Shown here: positions 23,333-32,212 of the stretch, piece after piece | Layout of the letters: every line of letters starts with the position of its first letter | Position numbering within the stretch: the stretch's first letter is position 1 | Position numbers and translations under genes: made by a program | Notes under the pieces: model-generated | Databases searched by the model: none | Told to the model about the DNA's origin: nothing | The model's input: the letters and a program-made list of their open reading frames with translations, nothing else | DNA from: a virus | Reading direction: 5' to 3' (one strand) | DNA length: 64,000 nucleotides | Virus record (IMG/VR): IMGVR_UViG_3300020154_000003 | Location: 1-64,000 of that record

Positions 23333-25793
23333 CTGCTTCCCTACCAATATCGAGAACCTTAACCAATCTTTCACGGTTAATCTCAAGAGTAATATCACTC
23401 TTAATTGAAACATTTTTATCCGCAAACTCAACTTGCAGAGGTTTGCTTAATAATGATTTTAACTCAGCGAACATGCTGTTGGAATCGATCTTAGTATTTG
23501 CAATATTTTTTATTGCACTTTCCACTTTTTCAAATTGTCCTGCATTAGCATTAAGAACGACACCGATGTTTTTGAAAGCATCGCCAACCCTTTCAATATT
23601 TTTAGCTTGTGTTCCGATTGCAAGTATCATTGCTAACGCACCTCCACCACCGATAGCACCTAAAATTCCACCAGCAGCTAATGACATTGTGGCAGCACCA
23701 ATCGCAGCAATACCTCCTGCAATTCCAAGTAATTGTTCACCACTTGTAGACTTCGAAAGATCGGCTAACCCTTTCGACATATATCCGATACCAGCACCAG
23801 CGATACCGATAGCAACGCCAATACCTAAGAGAGCACCAGTTATGATTGCAATACCGACCACAGATGTTTCTGCAGCCTTACCTAAAAGTACCAAGCTTAC
23901 AGCCATTAATGGTACTGCAATGCTAATTCCTATTATGGAAAATTTAAGTGCATCTAATTGTTCGGGATTTAAGTCCTTCAAGCTTTTCGCTAAAAATCCA
24001 AACCCTGCTGCGGCAGCACCAATTCCAATACCTGCACCAGCAGCAGCTAAACCAATTGCTTTAAGATTACCAGCCATTGCGCTACCGCCTTTACCAGCAA
24101 CTTTTTGCATACCTCCACCCATGAGACCGCCACCACCTGCAGGAGATGGTGAACTACCTCCTTTTGATTTAAGCATCCCACCGATACCACTCATCATCGG
24201 GCCAACGGTGTTGAATAACTTACCAGCAGCAAGTAAAGTGATCGCTGCACCACCGATGCCTTTGATCCAGCCTTCACCCATCCAATCCTTTAACTTATTG
24301 ATCTTTTGTAGAACCCAATTAACTCCCTCCAGTACAGGAAGAAGAACAGATTTCATTTCGAGCATAGTATTTTTCATCACTTCCTCGAAATTCTGTGAGT
24401 CAATACCTCTTTGTTCTAAAGTTTTTTGTTCTTGCTTTAAAAGTTTAATATCGGACGTAGCTAACTTTGAAATGTCTTTTTGCGCACCATTAACCATCGC
24501 AAAGAACTTACCAGTCTTACTATCGAATTTTGCAATACCTTCGATGTACTCTTGCTCATCCTTAGTTAAGTTCAAACCTAAAGTTTGCTTTTTCATGGCC
24601 TGAACCTGTGCGACTCTACGGGCAGATTCTGCTAAATTTTCATATGACACTCCGAGAGCATCAGCAGCCTGACGTAATCTGTCCTGATCCTGTGCAGTTA
24701 CTGCGAAATCGAATCCGTCTTCAGTTTTACGCATCGTAGCCATACCCTTTGTTAGTTGGGTCAACTTCTTAGCATATTCTGCAGGATCATTTCTTGAAAG
24801 GAATAGTAATTCAAATGGGTCTGACTTTGCAAACTCACCACCTAACACATTTAATTGTGAAGCCATCTCAATAGCACCTTCCAAGCTTCTGGCCATCTTT
24901 GCACTATTGATCGAATCATTAATATCTAGCTTGAATTTCTCTGAGTATTCACTCATTTTAGCCATACCTTTAATACCATCTCTGAAAGAGAACGTGTTAA
25001 GGGTTTTGAAGTTCTGACTTATATTTTTTAATACTTTGGTTGCATTAATACCTAGTCGCTCTGATGAGTCAACAACTCCTTGTACAAATTTTTGACTTCT
25101 TTCAATACTGACACCTAAATTATCAAATTGTCCAACAAGTTTTCCAGCTTGATCAACACCTAAGGCTGTACCCTTTCCAATACTTGAAACTAACTTGAAT
25201 TCTTTCTCAGAAAGTGCTACTGTTCTACTTGTTTCTTCTGAATATGCTGCTTGAGCCTTTGCTAATTCAGCAATAGAAACACCCAATCTTTGAGAATACG
25301 TTGCAGCATTCTGCATGTTTTGTCTTAAGTCGTCTGCCTTACCTGCTGACAACCCTAATTCAAGCGTTACACCTCTGATTGCTTTATCGGCATCCATGAT
25401 GTAACCAGTCATCGCACCAAAACCAAAGTTTCTATCTCCAAAACTGGCAATGGAGTTCTTTATATCTCCAACGACTTTTTCTTGTTTTCTATAAGTTTTT
25501 AGTTGGTTTTCTAGTTGCTTATCAAGACCTTTTGCAGCAATGATTTGCTGTTTTAGATTAGCTAAAGCAGTTTGAGATAGTTTACCCCTACCGCTAACGT
25601 GTCGATTTAATCTATTCTCTAACTTTTCAAGTTCTCTGGCGACTGATAGTCTTTCAAGTTCAGTATTGGCAATATTTTTCTGGAAACTACTCTCAAAGCC
25701 TAAGCTTTCGTTAATCTCCTTCATTATCCGTGCCTTTTCCTCCAACGCATTAGTTGATAGTGGAGTGCCTGAAACTTTTTGCTTTTTAGCCAT
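23280..25793 (-). CDS. Tail tape measure protein
   Basis: Sets tail length and occupies the tail tube lumen. The 837-residue protein has the usual build: an N-terminal helical, Q/K/E-rich region (~1-130) with coiled-coil character, a central helical part, and a long glycine/alanine-rich hydrophobic stretch with several possible membrane segments (~515-735; for example LAAAGAGIGIGAAAAGFGF). A short beta-rich tail follows. It lies directly downstream of the frameshifting chaperone gene, the classic place for a tape measure, and is preceded by a late promoter. T4 gp29 has 590 residues. Confidence 0.85.
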   Translation of the reverse strand: MAKKQKVSGTPLSTNALEEKARIMKEINESLGFESSFQKNIANTELERLSVARELEKLENRLNRHVSGRGKLSQTALANLKQQIIAAKGLDKQLENQLKTYRKQEKVVGDIKNSIASFGDRNFGFGAMTGYIMDADKAIRGVTLELGLSAGKADDLRQNMQNAATYSQRLGVSIAELAKAQAAYSEETSRTVALSEKEFKLVSSIGKGTALGVDQAGKLVGQFDNLGVSIERSQKFVQGVVDSSERLGINATKVLKNISQNFKTLNTFSFRDGIKGMAKMSEYSEKFKLDINDSINSAKMARSLEGAIEMASQLNVLGGEFAKSDPFELLFLSRNDPAEYAKKLTQLTKGMATMRKTEDGFDFAVTAQDQDRLRQAADALGVSYENLAESARRVAQVQAMKKQTLGLNLTKDEQEYIEGIAKFDSKTGKFFAMVNGAQKDISKLATSDIKLLKQEQKTLEQRGIDSQNFEEVMKNTMLEMKSVLLPVLEGVNWVLQKINKLKDWMGEGWIKGIGGAAITLLAAGKLFNTVGPMMSGIGGMLKSKGGSSPSPAGGGGLMGGGMQKVAGKGGSAMAGNLKAIGLAAAGAGIGIGAAAAGFGFLAKSLKDLNPEQLDALKFSIIGISIAVPLMAVSLVLLGKAAETSVVGIAIITGALLGIGVAIGIAGAGIGYMSKGLADLSKSTSGEQLLGIAGGIAAIGAATMSLAAGGILGAIGGGGALAMILAIGTQAKNIERVGDAFKNIGVVLNANAGQFEKVESAIKNIANTKIDSNSMFAELKSLLSKPLQVEFADKNVSIKSDITLEINRERLVKVLDIGREAVIQSVRHQQGTSAARKL

Positions 25794-25808
25794 TTAAACT
25801 CGTTTCAG

Positions 25809-25816
25809 ATAAATAC
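25809..25816 (-). promoter_or_regulatory. Late promoter motif for the tape measure gene
   Basis: The minus strand reads AGGTATTTATCTGAAACG, ending 15 nt before the ATG at 25793. It lies just below a terminator hairpin, so the tape measure is transcribed separately from the chaperone. Confidence 0.72.
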
Positions 25817-25820
25817 CTAT

Positions 25821-25848
25821 AAAAAAAATAACCACGATTAGTGGTTAT
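25821..25848 (-). terminator. Intrinsic terminator after the tail assembly chaperone
   Basis: ATAACCAC (25828-25835) pairs with GTGGTTAT (25841-25848) around a 5-nt loop. The minus strand continues in a run of eight T. The stem includes the stop codon of the chaperone extension. Confidence 0.82.
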
Positions 25849-26042
25849 CTTCTTTTTTTCGAGAATCCAGTACTGGTTTGACTTTTCCTTCTGGCCTTTT
25901 CTAGTTCTTCCTTTTGTTTTTCGAATTCATCATTCAATTTATACAAATAGTATCTCCTTTTCCACGTAGGCATTTGTGCTACTTCATTTATCGAGCCTAT
26001 TTGTCCGTGTCTACTCAGATAATAAACCTCATCGGTTATCAT
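25845..26042 (-). CDS. Tail assembly chaperone extension, reached by -1 frameshift
   Basis: The 65-residue frame has an ATG (MITDEVYYLSRHG) but is most likely the second half of the upstream protein. Its frame is open without stops back through the T-run at 26073-26081, in the -1 frame relative to 26060-27010. The sequence QMPTWKRRYYLYKLNDEFEKQ is the 'MP...RR.Y..KL..E' pattern at the C-terminus of T4-like hub/chaperone proteins. A fusion would be about 388 residues. Frameshifted chaperones immediately before tape measure genes are known widely in tailed phages. Independent translation from the ATG cannot be excluded. Confidence 0.65.
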   Translation of the reverse strand: MITDEVYYLSRHGQIGSINEVAQMPTWKRRYYLYKLNDEFEKQKEELEKARRKSQTSTGFSKKRR

Positions 26043-26059
26043 CCTTTTGTATCTATCCG

Positions 26060-27010
26060 CTAAATGAAGGGGAAAAAAAAATCTACGCCTACGCTAATTT
26101 TAGCTTTAAATTTGTATCCATCTGCTGCAGTGAATTCATAATTCATATCAACGTCAGGAGTAACTTCTTGAATTCTTTTCTTCAATTCTGCAGAATCTCT
26201 AGCAGGCATTGCGTCAACGAAGCTTACGATGTAATCTTTTGTTCGATTTCCTGCAACTTCAACAATTTCAGCCTTTAATTTCAAAGAAGCGAATTGACTG
26301 TATGATTCGCTATAAGCGTCCTGTATTGCTTCAGCAGTTTTCAACACATGATTGATCTCTCTGTAGTTTAGGATTTTGAATTTAACCAATAATTTTCTGA
26401 CAGGTAACAAATATGAGAACTCGCCTCTTTCATCAGGTACATGTTTAATTTCCTTTGGTTTAAGTTGGGTTAAATCAACTTTATCAGGAAAACTATTGCC
26501 ATTTCTAGGGTCAGTAACATTTACCTCATACTCAGCACCATAGGATGACGCTCTAAGGAAAAGTAATATTGCGTTCCTATCACCAACGAGCAATTCATCA
26601 GTGTTTATACCCGGAGTCTTTATTTTTTGCTTCAATAAAATATCCAGTACCGTACCATTTTCGATCAAAGATGATGTTGAAAGAATGTCTTCATCTTTTG
26701 AAGTCATATATTCAACTGTTACTTCAGATATTTTATTGGAATAGTAAAGTCCTTTTGATGGTAATTGAACTATCTCATATCCTACGGTAAGGTTAGGATC
26801 AACATTAGTTTGCTGCGCTTGGGTTTGTTTTTGGAATGCTTCTTCAGACTTGAAGCCTGAGAGTGTTACTGGTTCAACAGCTTCTGGAGTGATAGCTTTG
26901 TTGATGGTTTGGTTAACATCCGCACCTGATTTATTAGCATAAAAATTATTCAATGCATCTTTCAGTGCTTTCTGTTCTATCGGGTCAACTACTTCTTTTC
27001 TATTTGCCAT
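26060..27010 (-). CDS. T4 gp26-like baseplate/tail assembly chaperone (short form)
   Basis: A 316-residue protein of the T4 baseplate hub gp26-like family. Diagnostic features are QLPSKGLYY (~84-92), VEYMTSKDEDIL, a DELLVGDRNAILLFLRASSYGAEYEV block (~145-172) and the C-terminal KFKAKISVGVDFFFPFI. The last residues are encoded across a nine-T run that fits a -1 slippery site; ribosomes that slip would read on into 25845-26042. The N-terminal ~75 residues are polar and Q/A-rich. A late-type motif lies 28 nt upstream. Confidence 0.75.
   Translation of the reverse strand: MANRKEVVDPIEQKALKDALNNFYANKSGADVNQTINKAITPEAVEPVTLSGFKSEEAFQKQTQAQQTNVDPNLTVGYEIVQLPSKGLYYSNKISEVTVEYMTSKDEDILSTSSLIENGTVLDILLKQKIKTPGINTDELLVGDRNAILLFLRASSYGAEYEVNVTDPRNGNSFPDKVDLTQLKPKEIKHVPDERGEFSYLLPVRKLLVKFKILNYREINHVLKTAEAIQDAYSESYSQFASLKLKAEIVEVAGNRTKDYIVSFVDAMPARDSAELKKRIQEVTPDVDMNYEFTAADGYKFKAKISVGVDFFFPFI
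26069..26081 (-). other. Probable -1 ribosomal frameshift site
   Basis: The minus strand reads GA, nine T, then CCCC (T-run 26081-26073). Zero-frame codons are GAT TTT TTT TTC CCC TTC ATT TAG. A -1 slip on T-TTT-TTT gives TTT CCC CTT CAT TTA GCG, open for 10 more codons to the 25845-26042 ATG and on to its stop. The frame difference was checked: the two starts are 968 nt apart, i.e. -1. Confidence 0.65.
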
Positions 27011-27038
27011 AATTATAATTTTTTATTATTCTTTATAA

Positions 27039-27046
27039 TTAAATAC
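27039..27046 (-). promoter_or_regulatory. Degenerate late promoter motif
   Basis: The minus strand reads CTGTATTTAATTATAAAG, one mismatch in the core (GTATTTAA), 28 nt before the ATG at 27010. Confidence 0.45.
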
Positions 27047-27094
27047 AGTGTTTTTGAAATTTTTCTCTAAAAAATCAAGATTTCCCTGACTTTC

Positions 27095-27107
27095 CTGTAT
27101 AATACAG
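27095..27107 (+). promoter_or_regulatory. Palindrome upstream of phoH
   Basis: CTGTAT-A-ATACAG is a perfect 6-bp inverted repeat centred 25 nt before the phoH ATG. It could be an operator or an early/middle promoter element. Only one copy was noticed. Confidence 0.3.
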
Positions 27108-27125
27108 TAGGAGAATATTTTTTTA

Positions 27126-27866
27126 ATGGCTAAAAAAAGTAAGAAAAGTAGCGAGTCGTTCGAAATCTCGAAAATCGAGAAGAACGAACAAGAGAAAGAG
27201 AGGATTAATCAAATACTACATGAGAGAGTATCACTGAACGCCAAAAATGATAGTCAAAAAAGATTAATAAAGTCAATAAAAGAGAATCAAATAACCATTT
27301 GTAATGGTGTTGCTGGTTCTGGTAAGACAATATGCTCGATATACATGGCACTGTCACTACTGAAGGATGCTAACAATGCTTATCGCAAAATTTATTTAGT
27401 TAAATCAGTAACAACACTAAAAGGTGAGGAACTAGGATTTTTGAAAGGAGATTTGAGGGAGAAAGTTGACCCTTTTATTGAGAGTTTTAGAATTAATGCT
27501 GAAAAGTTATTTCACGTAACTAATGTAAAAGCATTATTTGAGACTAGCATTATTGAATTCTTACCGTTGGCTTACATCAGAGGAAGAAACTTTGATAATT
27601 GTATTGTTATCCTTGATGAGACTCAAAACGTCAGTATCGACAACACCAGAACCCTATTAACTAGGATTGGCGAAAGTTGTAAGATGATACTTCTAGGTGA
27701 TACTAATCAGATCGACTTGAAACTAAAGAAGGACAGTTCGTTAGAACCAGTGCTTCGCATCTTCAACGATGTTTCTGATATTGGTTGTGTTACAATGGAC
27801 GAAAACGAAGAAAATCTACGTAATCCAATCATTAAAACAATCGAAAGAAAGTTTAAAGAGTTATGA
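27126..27866 (+). CDS. phoH: PhoH-like ATPase
   Basis: P-loop ATPase of the PhoH family, common in large phages. Walker A GVAGSGKT lies at 61-68, LKGEELGFLKGDLREKVDPF at ~101-120 is a family signature, and Walker B CIVILDETQN follows at ~157-166, then ILLGDTNQID. The N-terminal ~45 residues are charged. The length, 246 residues, is close to phage homologues. It opens a plus-strand operon that ends with the late sigma factor. The cellular function of PhoH in phages remains uncertain (RNA helicase/nuclease association is known for relatives). Confidence 0.9.
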   Translation: MAKKSKKSSESFEISKIEKNEQEKERINQILHERVSLNAKNDSQKRLIKSIKENQITICNGVAGSGKTICSIYMALSLLKDANNAYRKIYLVKSVTTLKGEELGFLKGDLREKVDPFIESFRINAEKLFHVTNVKALFETSIIEFLPLAYIRGRNFDNCIVILDETQNVSIDNTRTLLTRIGESCKMILLGDTNQIDLKLKKDSSLEPVLRIFNDVSDIGCVTMDENEENLRNPIIKTIERKFKEL

Positions 27867-28159
27867 GTGAAAAAATAATTTTAGTGTTTTACATAGGTAT
27901 TGCTGATATGAATGAATATCAAGTTGCACAATACGTGCAACGTGTTCAGCAAAGATTCTTTACTGAAGAATTTATTAAATCTAATAATGCTGAAATAATT
28001 TTATTACCAACCAGAGAAACGAATAGTAGAATTGAATGTATTAATCCAAAATATATTAATGATGCTGAATTAATTAAAGAACATCAAGAAAAAATGACCA
28101 GCTACCATAATGAATTTCAAAAATTTGTTGAAGAGTATGGTTTTAAGAAAGCGGAATAA
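27863..28159 (+). CDS. Unknown small protein in the phoH operon
   Basis: A 98-residue protein overlapping phoH by 4 nt (ATGA). It starts with a beta-strand (KIILVFYIGIADM) and continues with amphipathic helices and a charged C-terminus. It resembles small hypothetical proteins often found in T4-like phages, but no family can be named. Coupled translation with PhoH is suggested by the overlap. Confidence 0.6.
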   Translation: MSEKIILVFYIGIADMNEYQVAQYVQRVQQRFFTEEFIKSNNAEIILLPTRETNSRIECINPKYINDAELIKEHQEKMTSYHNEFQKFVEEYGFKKAE

Positions 28160-28162
28160 AAA

Positions 28163-28552
28163 ATGGATGAAGACGAATACAGAAGAAGGTTCGAAGAAGT
28201 AAACAAAAAAATTTCAGACCCTAAAATAAGTAAGAAGATAGATAATTTTCTGAAAAAAATTGCTGAATTGGTGGACTGTAATGTTGAGTTGAATTTTTCG
28301 ATAACACCACATATAGAACATTATGCGGAATTACAAGGTTCGGATGATTTTATAATTCCTGATGCACCAACAATGAAATTACAAGATTTTATGGAGCATT
28401 TGAGGAAGGAAGAAGGCCATAATTTCGATGTTTATATTGATCCAATTTATTTGAATAAGGGTGTTAATGAGATAATTGATGTGTTAATAAGTACGGTTGA
28501 CAACAAACTTATTGTTGTACCAATATCAAATAAAAAACAAGTAAAACTTTAA
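28163..28552 (+). CDS. Unknown acidic protein in the phoH operon
   Basis: A 129-residue protein beginning with a charged helix (MDEDEYRRRFEEVNKKI), then beta-strands including VELNFSITPHIEHY and a terminal KLIVVPISNKKQV strand. No domain was recognised. It starts 3 nt after the preceding gene and ends 6 nt before the next, so it belongs to the same message. Confidence 0.6.
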   Translation: MDEDEYRRRFEEVNKKISDPKISKKIDNFLKKIAELVDCNVELNFSITPHIEHYAELQGSDDFIIPDAPTMKLQDFMEHLRKEEGHNFDVYIDPIYLNKGVNEIIDVLISTVDNKLIVVPISNKKQVKL

Positions 28553-28558
28553 AATAAA

Positions 28559-29305
28559 ATGAGTAAAAAAATAGTATTAGCGATAGACCTTGATGAAGTG
28601 ATCAGATCAAAATGGTTGCAATTCGATAGATTCTACGCACAAGAATTTGGTGAAGAAGGTATTAAAATGCCTTTTGATACATATGACCTAAGAAATCATT
28701 ATGAGTTCAATGATCGTACAGACATTGTAAATTATTTGAATGAAGACCTGCCTGATGATATTTCACCAATAGAATATATGTTGGATGAAAACGGTAATGC
28801 ACCTGTCGATCATGATGCATTCAGGAAAAAAGAAGAAAAAATGACCGCAGATGAGGCATTTAATAAATTCCTGTACGAAGATTTCCTTGTTGAAATTTTT
28901 GGTACTGCACCTCCACTTTATAGAGGACTTGACTTACATCTAAGAGAGTTTACACAGGAATTTGATCAATATGTTGAAATTGCAATTTTCTCAAAAGAGC
29001 AGAATCCAAGCATTTCTCCAACACTTTTTTTCCTTTCAAAACTTAGACCTACTGTTAGGACATATTTTTTCCCTAAAACTAATGAAGAGGTTTGGGAAAA
29101 GGCAGATATAGTAATTACTACTGACCCTGAAATTATTAAAATCGCCCCGAACAATAAAATGATTATTGTCTTGGATAGGCCGCATAATGCGGGTCTTGAT
29201 TGTGACTATTCTGCATTGAATTTTATTGATTTAATAAAAAATAATGAATTTAGAAGTGAGATCGGTGCTCCAGCATACGTAGAGAAAGAAAGTACAACCG
29301 AATAA
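28559..29305 (+). CDS. HAD-like protein, possible nucleotidase
   Basis: The N-terminal VLAIDLDEVIRSKW carries the D-x-D nucleophile motif of the HAD superfamily in the form used by phage and bacterial 5'(3')-deoxyribonucleotidases. AIFSKEQNPS (motif II serine) and ADIVITTDPE (motif III-like) follow in order. The length is 248 residues with a long helical insertion at ~60-120. The lysine of motif II is not certain, so activity is unproven. It is followed by two glycosyltransferases, so a sugar-phosphate substrate is also possible. Confidence 0.6.
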   Translation: MSKKIVLAIDLDEVIRSKWLQFDRFYAQEFGEEGIKMPFDTYDLRNHYEFNDRTDIVNYLNEDLPDDISPIEYMLDENGNAPVDHDAFRKKEEKMTADEAFNKFLYEDFLVEIFGTAPPLYRGLDLHLREFTQEFDQYVEIAIFSKEQNPSISPTLFFLSKLRPTVRTYFFPKTNEEVWEKADIVITTDPEIIKIAPNNKMIIVLDRPHNAGLDCDYSALNFIDLIKNNEFRSEIGAPAYVEKESTTE

Positions 29306-29333
29306 TTTAAAGAAAATACATAAGAAAAATAAA

Positions 29334-30506
29334 ATGGCTCAAGAATCGGCTCCACAAGAATTATCTAACGAACAGAAATTACAAATTTCAATAGATAATA
29401 TTAAAAACAAGAAAAATAAGATTATGTTCTTCGTACCTGATCTCGGTAAAGTTCCATCAGGTGCTGTGTATGAGATTTATTCTCATGCAACATTAGTGAA
29501 ATCATTGGGATATGATGTAAAAGTTTTGTTAGAGACTACAAAATCTACCAAACCAGAATACGTAGAACCTGAATTGTTAAATCTTGAACACATCACAATG
29601 GAAACTGCAAAACTTACTGTTTCACCAGAAGATTTGCTGATTATCCCTGAGATTTTTACAAACGTTATGGAACAAGCTAAAACATTACCTTGTGGTAGAG
29701 TAGTATTGTTTCAATCGCTTGATAATGCTACCAGAGCACTTCTTCCCGGAACTGACTGGTCTAGCTTTGGAATTAAAGATGTGATTACAACAAGTAATAT
29801 TATGCAACTATTCATCGAAGAATTCTTCGGCAAGAATAAGTTCAATGTTCGCACTTATAATGTTCCTGTACCGGATTATTTCCAAAAAACTACCGAACTT
29901 AAGAGACCTGTTGTATCAGTGTTTGTTAGAAATGAAGGTGATCTTGAGAAAGTCATCAAGTTATTCTACAGCAAGTACCCTCAATACAGATGGATTACTT
30001 TTGAACCTATGCAAACTGATTCAAAGCCACCGCAATATTTGAGAAGAAGAGATTTTGCAGATAAGCTTGGTAAGAACTTCGCAGCTATTTGGATTGATCG
30101 ATTGGCAACTCACGCCCAATTTCCGCTTGAGTGTATGAGAGTTGGTACTATACCTATTGCATTGAAACCTGATGTAACTCCTGAGTACATTATTAAAGAT
30201 GATAAGTTTGTAGAAAATTCAGGAGTTTGGACATCTGATCTATATGCAATGCCTTCATTGCTTGCAGATACATTGAGACGATTCTTAGATGACGAAGTTC
30301 CGCAAGAGTTGTGGGATACTATGGATTCAATTGCAGCTAACTACACCACTGAAATTGCGAAAAAGCAATTAACTAAAATCTACAGAGATTTGATCGGTGA
30401 AAAACTGTTACTGTTGGAGAAAACTTTGGAAGCTATAACTCCTAAGGTTGAGACACCTGCAAGCGTAGATGAAGTTAAACCATTAACTGATCAATTATTA
30501 AGCTAA
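29334..30506 (+). CDS. GT-B-like glycosyltransferase
   Basis: The 390-residue protein has the two-lobed layout of GT-B enzymes. The first lobe begins IMFFVPDLGKVPSGAVYEIY with the glycine-containing loop, and the second contains VVSVFVRNEGDLEKVIKLF and FPLECMRVGTIPIALKPD (~275-290), the place of the conserved E-x7-E donor site (E279 visible). The C-terminal ~35 residues are a P/V-rich tail. It sits in the phoH-to-gp55 operon outside the main glycan cassette. Confidence 0.65.
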   Translation: MAQESAPQELSNEQKLQISIDNIKNKKNKIMFFVPDLGKVPSGAVYEIYSHATLVKSLGYDVKVLLETTKSTKPEYVEPELLNLEHITMETAKLTVSPEDLLIIPEIFTNVMEQAKTLPCGRVVLFQSLDNATRALLPGTDWSSFGIKDVITTSNIMQLFIEEFFGKNKFNVRTYNVPVPDYFQKTTELKRPVVSVFVRNEGDLEKVIKLFYSKYPQYRWITFEPMQTDSKPPQYLRRRDFADKLGKNFAAIWIDRLATHAQFPLECMRVGTIPIALKPDVTPEYIIKDDKFVENSGVWTSDLYAMPSLLADTLRRFLDDEVPQELWDTMDSIAANYTTEIAKKQLTKIYRDLIGEKLLLLEKTLEAITPKVETPASVDEVKPLTDQLLS

Positions 30507-30534
30507 TTAATTTAAGAAGAAAATATATATAACA

Positions 30535-31362
30535 ATGAGTAATATAACAATTATTATACCTGTACACGAATTTAACGAAAAGGTTAAAGGGTATTTGACT
30601 AAAGCATTGGATTCTATTAAACTTCAAATAGGAGTTTCCATACCAAAAATTAAAGTAGTATACACAAATTCTGCCGAGGAAGGTGGAATATTGACTTTCT
30701 TATCTGAGTATGCTACATCATCAAACATTCAAATTGATTCGGTGAAGAATGAAGGTAAGACTGATTTTTGTGGTCAAATAAATTTTGGAGTTCAAAATAC
30801 TACAACAGATTATTTTTCAATCCTTGAATATGATGATGAATATAGTACTATCTATTTCAAGAATGTTGAAAAGCACATTGCCGCAATGCCAGAGGTTGGT
30901 ATGTTCCTACCCTTCACAATTGATGTCGATGATAAAACTTCAACTCCAGCACAAATCGTAAATCAAACCATATGGTCTAAAGGGTATGTTGGCGAAAATG
31001 GTGTGTTAGGATTTTTGAATGTTAAATCTCTTAACGATTATTCATTCTATACAATTGGTGGGTCGGTTCTAAAAAAATCTGAGTTTGAAGCTGTTGGTGG
31101 ATTGAAGTCTAATATTAAACTTGCTTTCACTTATGAGTTCATTTTGAGATTTCTTGAGAATACAAATAAAATATACTCACTACCTAAATTCGGTTACAAA
31201 CATATTATCAATCGTGAAGGTAGCTTATTTCAAAACTACAGTGTTTTGATGCCTAAGCATGAGAGAAAATTCTGGTTCGAAACAGCTAAAAAAGAATGTC
31301 ATTTTTGGAATGATAGAGTTATAGATACGAAAGCACTGAAGGGCACAATCGTGGAGGCTTAA
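30535..31362 (+). CDS. Family 2 glycosyltransferase
   Basis: The N-terminus ITIIIPVHEFNEKVKGYLTKA and the metal site ILEYDDEYS (~101-109) identify a GT2 enzyme. SFYTIGGSVLKKSEFEAVGGL in the C-terminal half is the usual acceptor-side segment. The length is 275 residues. It is 28 nt downstream of the GT-B-like gene and 37 nt upstream of the late sigma gene, so two glycosyltransferases are co-transcribed with the late-transcription switch. Confidence 0.78.
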   Translation: MSNITIIIPVHEFNEKVKGYLTKALDSIKLQIGVSIPKIKVVYTNSAEEGGILTFLSEYATSSNIQIDSVKNEGKTDFCGQINFGVQNTTTDYFSILEYDDEYSTIYFKNVEKHIAAMPEVGMFLPFTIDVDDKTSTPAQIVNQTIWSKGYVGENGVLGFLNVKSLNDYSFYTIGGSVLKKSEFEAVGGLKSNIKLAFTYEFILRFLENTNKIYSLPKFGYKHIINREGSLFQNYSVLMPKHERKFWFETAKKECHFWNDRVIDTKALKGTIVEA

Positions 31363-31399
31363 TTAATAACCTTAAAAGTAATAGTGTGAGTTTCCAGAC

Positions 31400-32173
31400 A
31401 TGGCCAAAAAGAGTGTTAAGTTAAAAGATAATTATTTCGGTGAGATAGAAGAAATGGCTGTTATTGCATATAATAATGCAAAATCAATAGAAGAAAAACA
31501 TAGGATATACAACAGTATACTTAAGAAGCCTTTTGAAAAGATGGCTGAAATTGTGTACAAAAGGTATCGCTCAAGGGATAATAAGGGTGGATATGAAATA
31601 GAAGACATCATATCCAACGCCTTGGCTCATCTGATCGAGAATATGCATAAATATGACCCTAACCGAATTAATAAAAACGGTGTAAAAACAAAGGCATATA
31701 GTTATTATCAAACTGTAATTCATAACTACTATAAAGATCATGGTAGGAATAGTTACAAAGAAATGATTAATAATCTTGCGTTCGAAGATCATTTCGATGA
31801 AATAGAATCCAGAGAGGAAAATATGTATGAGATTGATGCAGTTAATGAGGCTGAAATGAATGAACAATTAATTGAATTAATTGTTGAGAAGTTCAGGCAT
31901 AGAATCGACACAGACACAAGCCTTAAGAAGAATGAAATAATTGTCGGTGAAGCAATCATCAATGTTCTAAAAAATTGGCACAGTCTATTCATGGAGGAAA
32001 CTGCTATAGGTAATTATAATAAGAAAATATCCAACAATTTCGCAAAAAATAAGATATTATTCTTCCTTAAAGAAATTACAAATCTTTCAACTAAGGAGAT
32101 ACGATCTTCAATGAAACAGTATAAAGACCTTTATTTTTTGGAAAAAAACCTATTCTTCAAGGAAGAATCCTAA
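31400..32173 (+). CDS. Late-gene RNA polymerase sigma factor, T4 gp55-like
   Basis: Predicted to direct host RNA polymerase to late promoters. The protein (257 residues; T4 gp55 has 185) has the gp55 pattern: PFEKMAEIVYKRY, IEDIISNALAHLIENMHKYDP, then KTKAYSYYQTVIHNYYKD, corresponding to sigma region 2 with the aromatic/basic -10 recognition helix. The C-terminal ~100 residues are helical and charged. The gene ends the phoH operon, directly before the first late-promoter motif of the hub cluster (32189). Confidence 0.85.
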   Translation: MAKKSVKLKDNYFGEIEEMAVIAYNNAKSIEEKHRIYNSILKKPFEKMAEIVYKRYRSRDNKGGYEIEDIISNALAHLIENMHKYDPNRINKNGVKTKAYSYYQTVIHNYYKDHGRNSYKEMINNLAFEDHFDEIESREENMYEIDAVNEAEMNEQLIELIVEKFRHRIDTDTSLKKNEIIVGEAIINVLKNWHSLFMEETAIGNYNKKISNNFAKNKILFFLKEITNLSTKEIRSSMKQYKDLYFLEKNLFFKEES

Positions 32174-32188
32174 ATTTTCGCCCATCTA

Positions 32189-32196
32189 CTATTTAT
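32189..32196 (+). promoter_or_regulatory. Late promoter motif (one mismatch)
   Basis: CTATTTAT in the context CTACTATTTATAGTTAAAAA ends 16 nt before the ATG at 32213. The spacing is typical of the late set. Confidence 0.6.
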
Positions 32197-32212
32197 AGTT
32201 AAAAATAACGGT

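Noticed and set aside
23443-24603. A 386-residue open frame on the plus strand inside the tape measure gene.
   Set aside because: It is antisense to the Ala/Gly-rich tape measure coding sequence; its Pro/Ala-rich composition is what the opposite strand of GC-richer repeats gives, with no recognisable domain.
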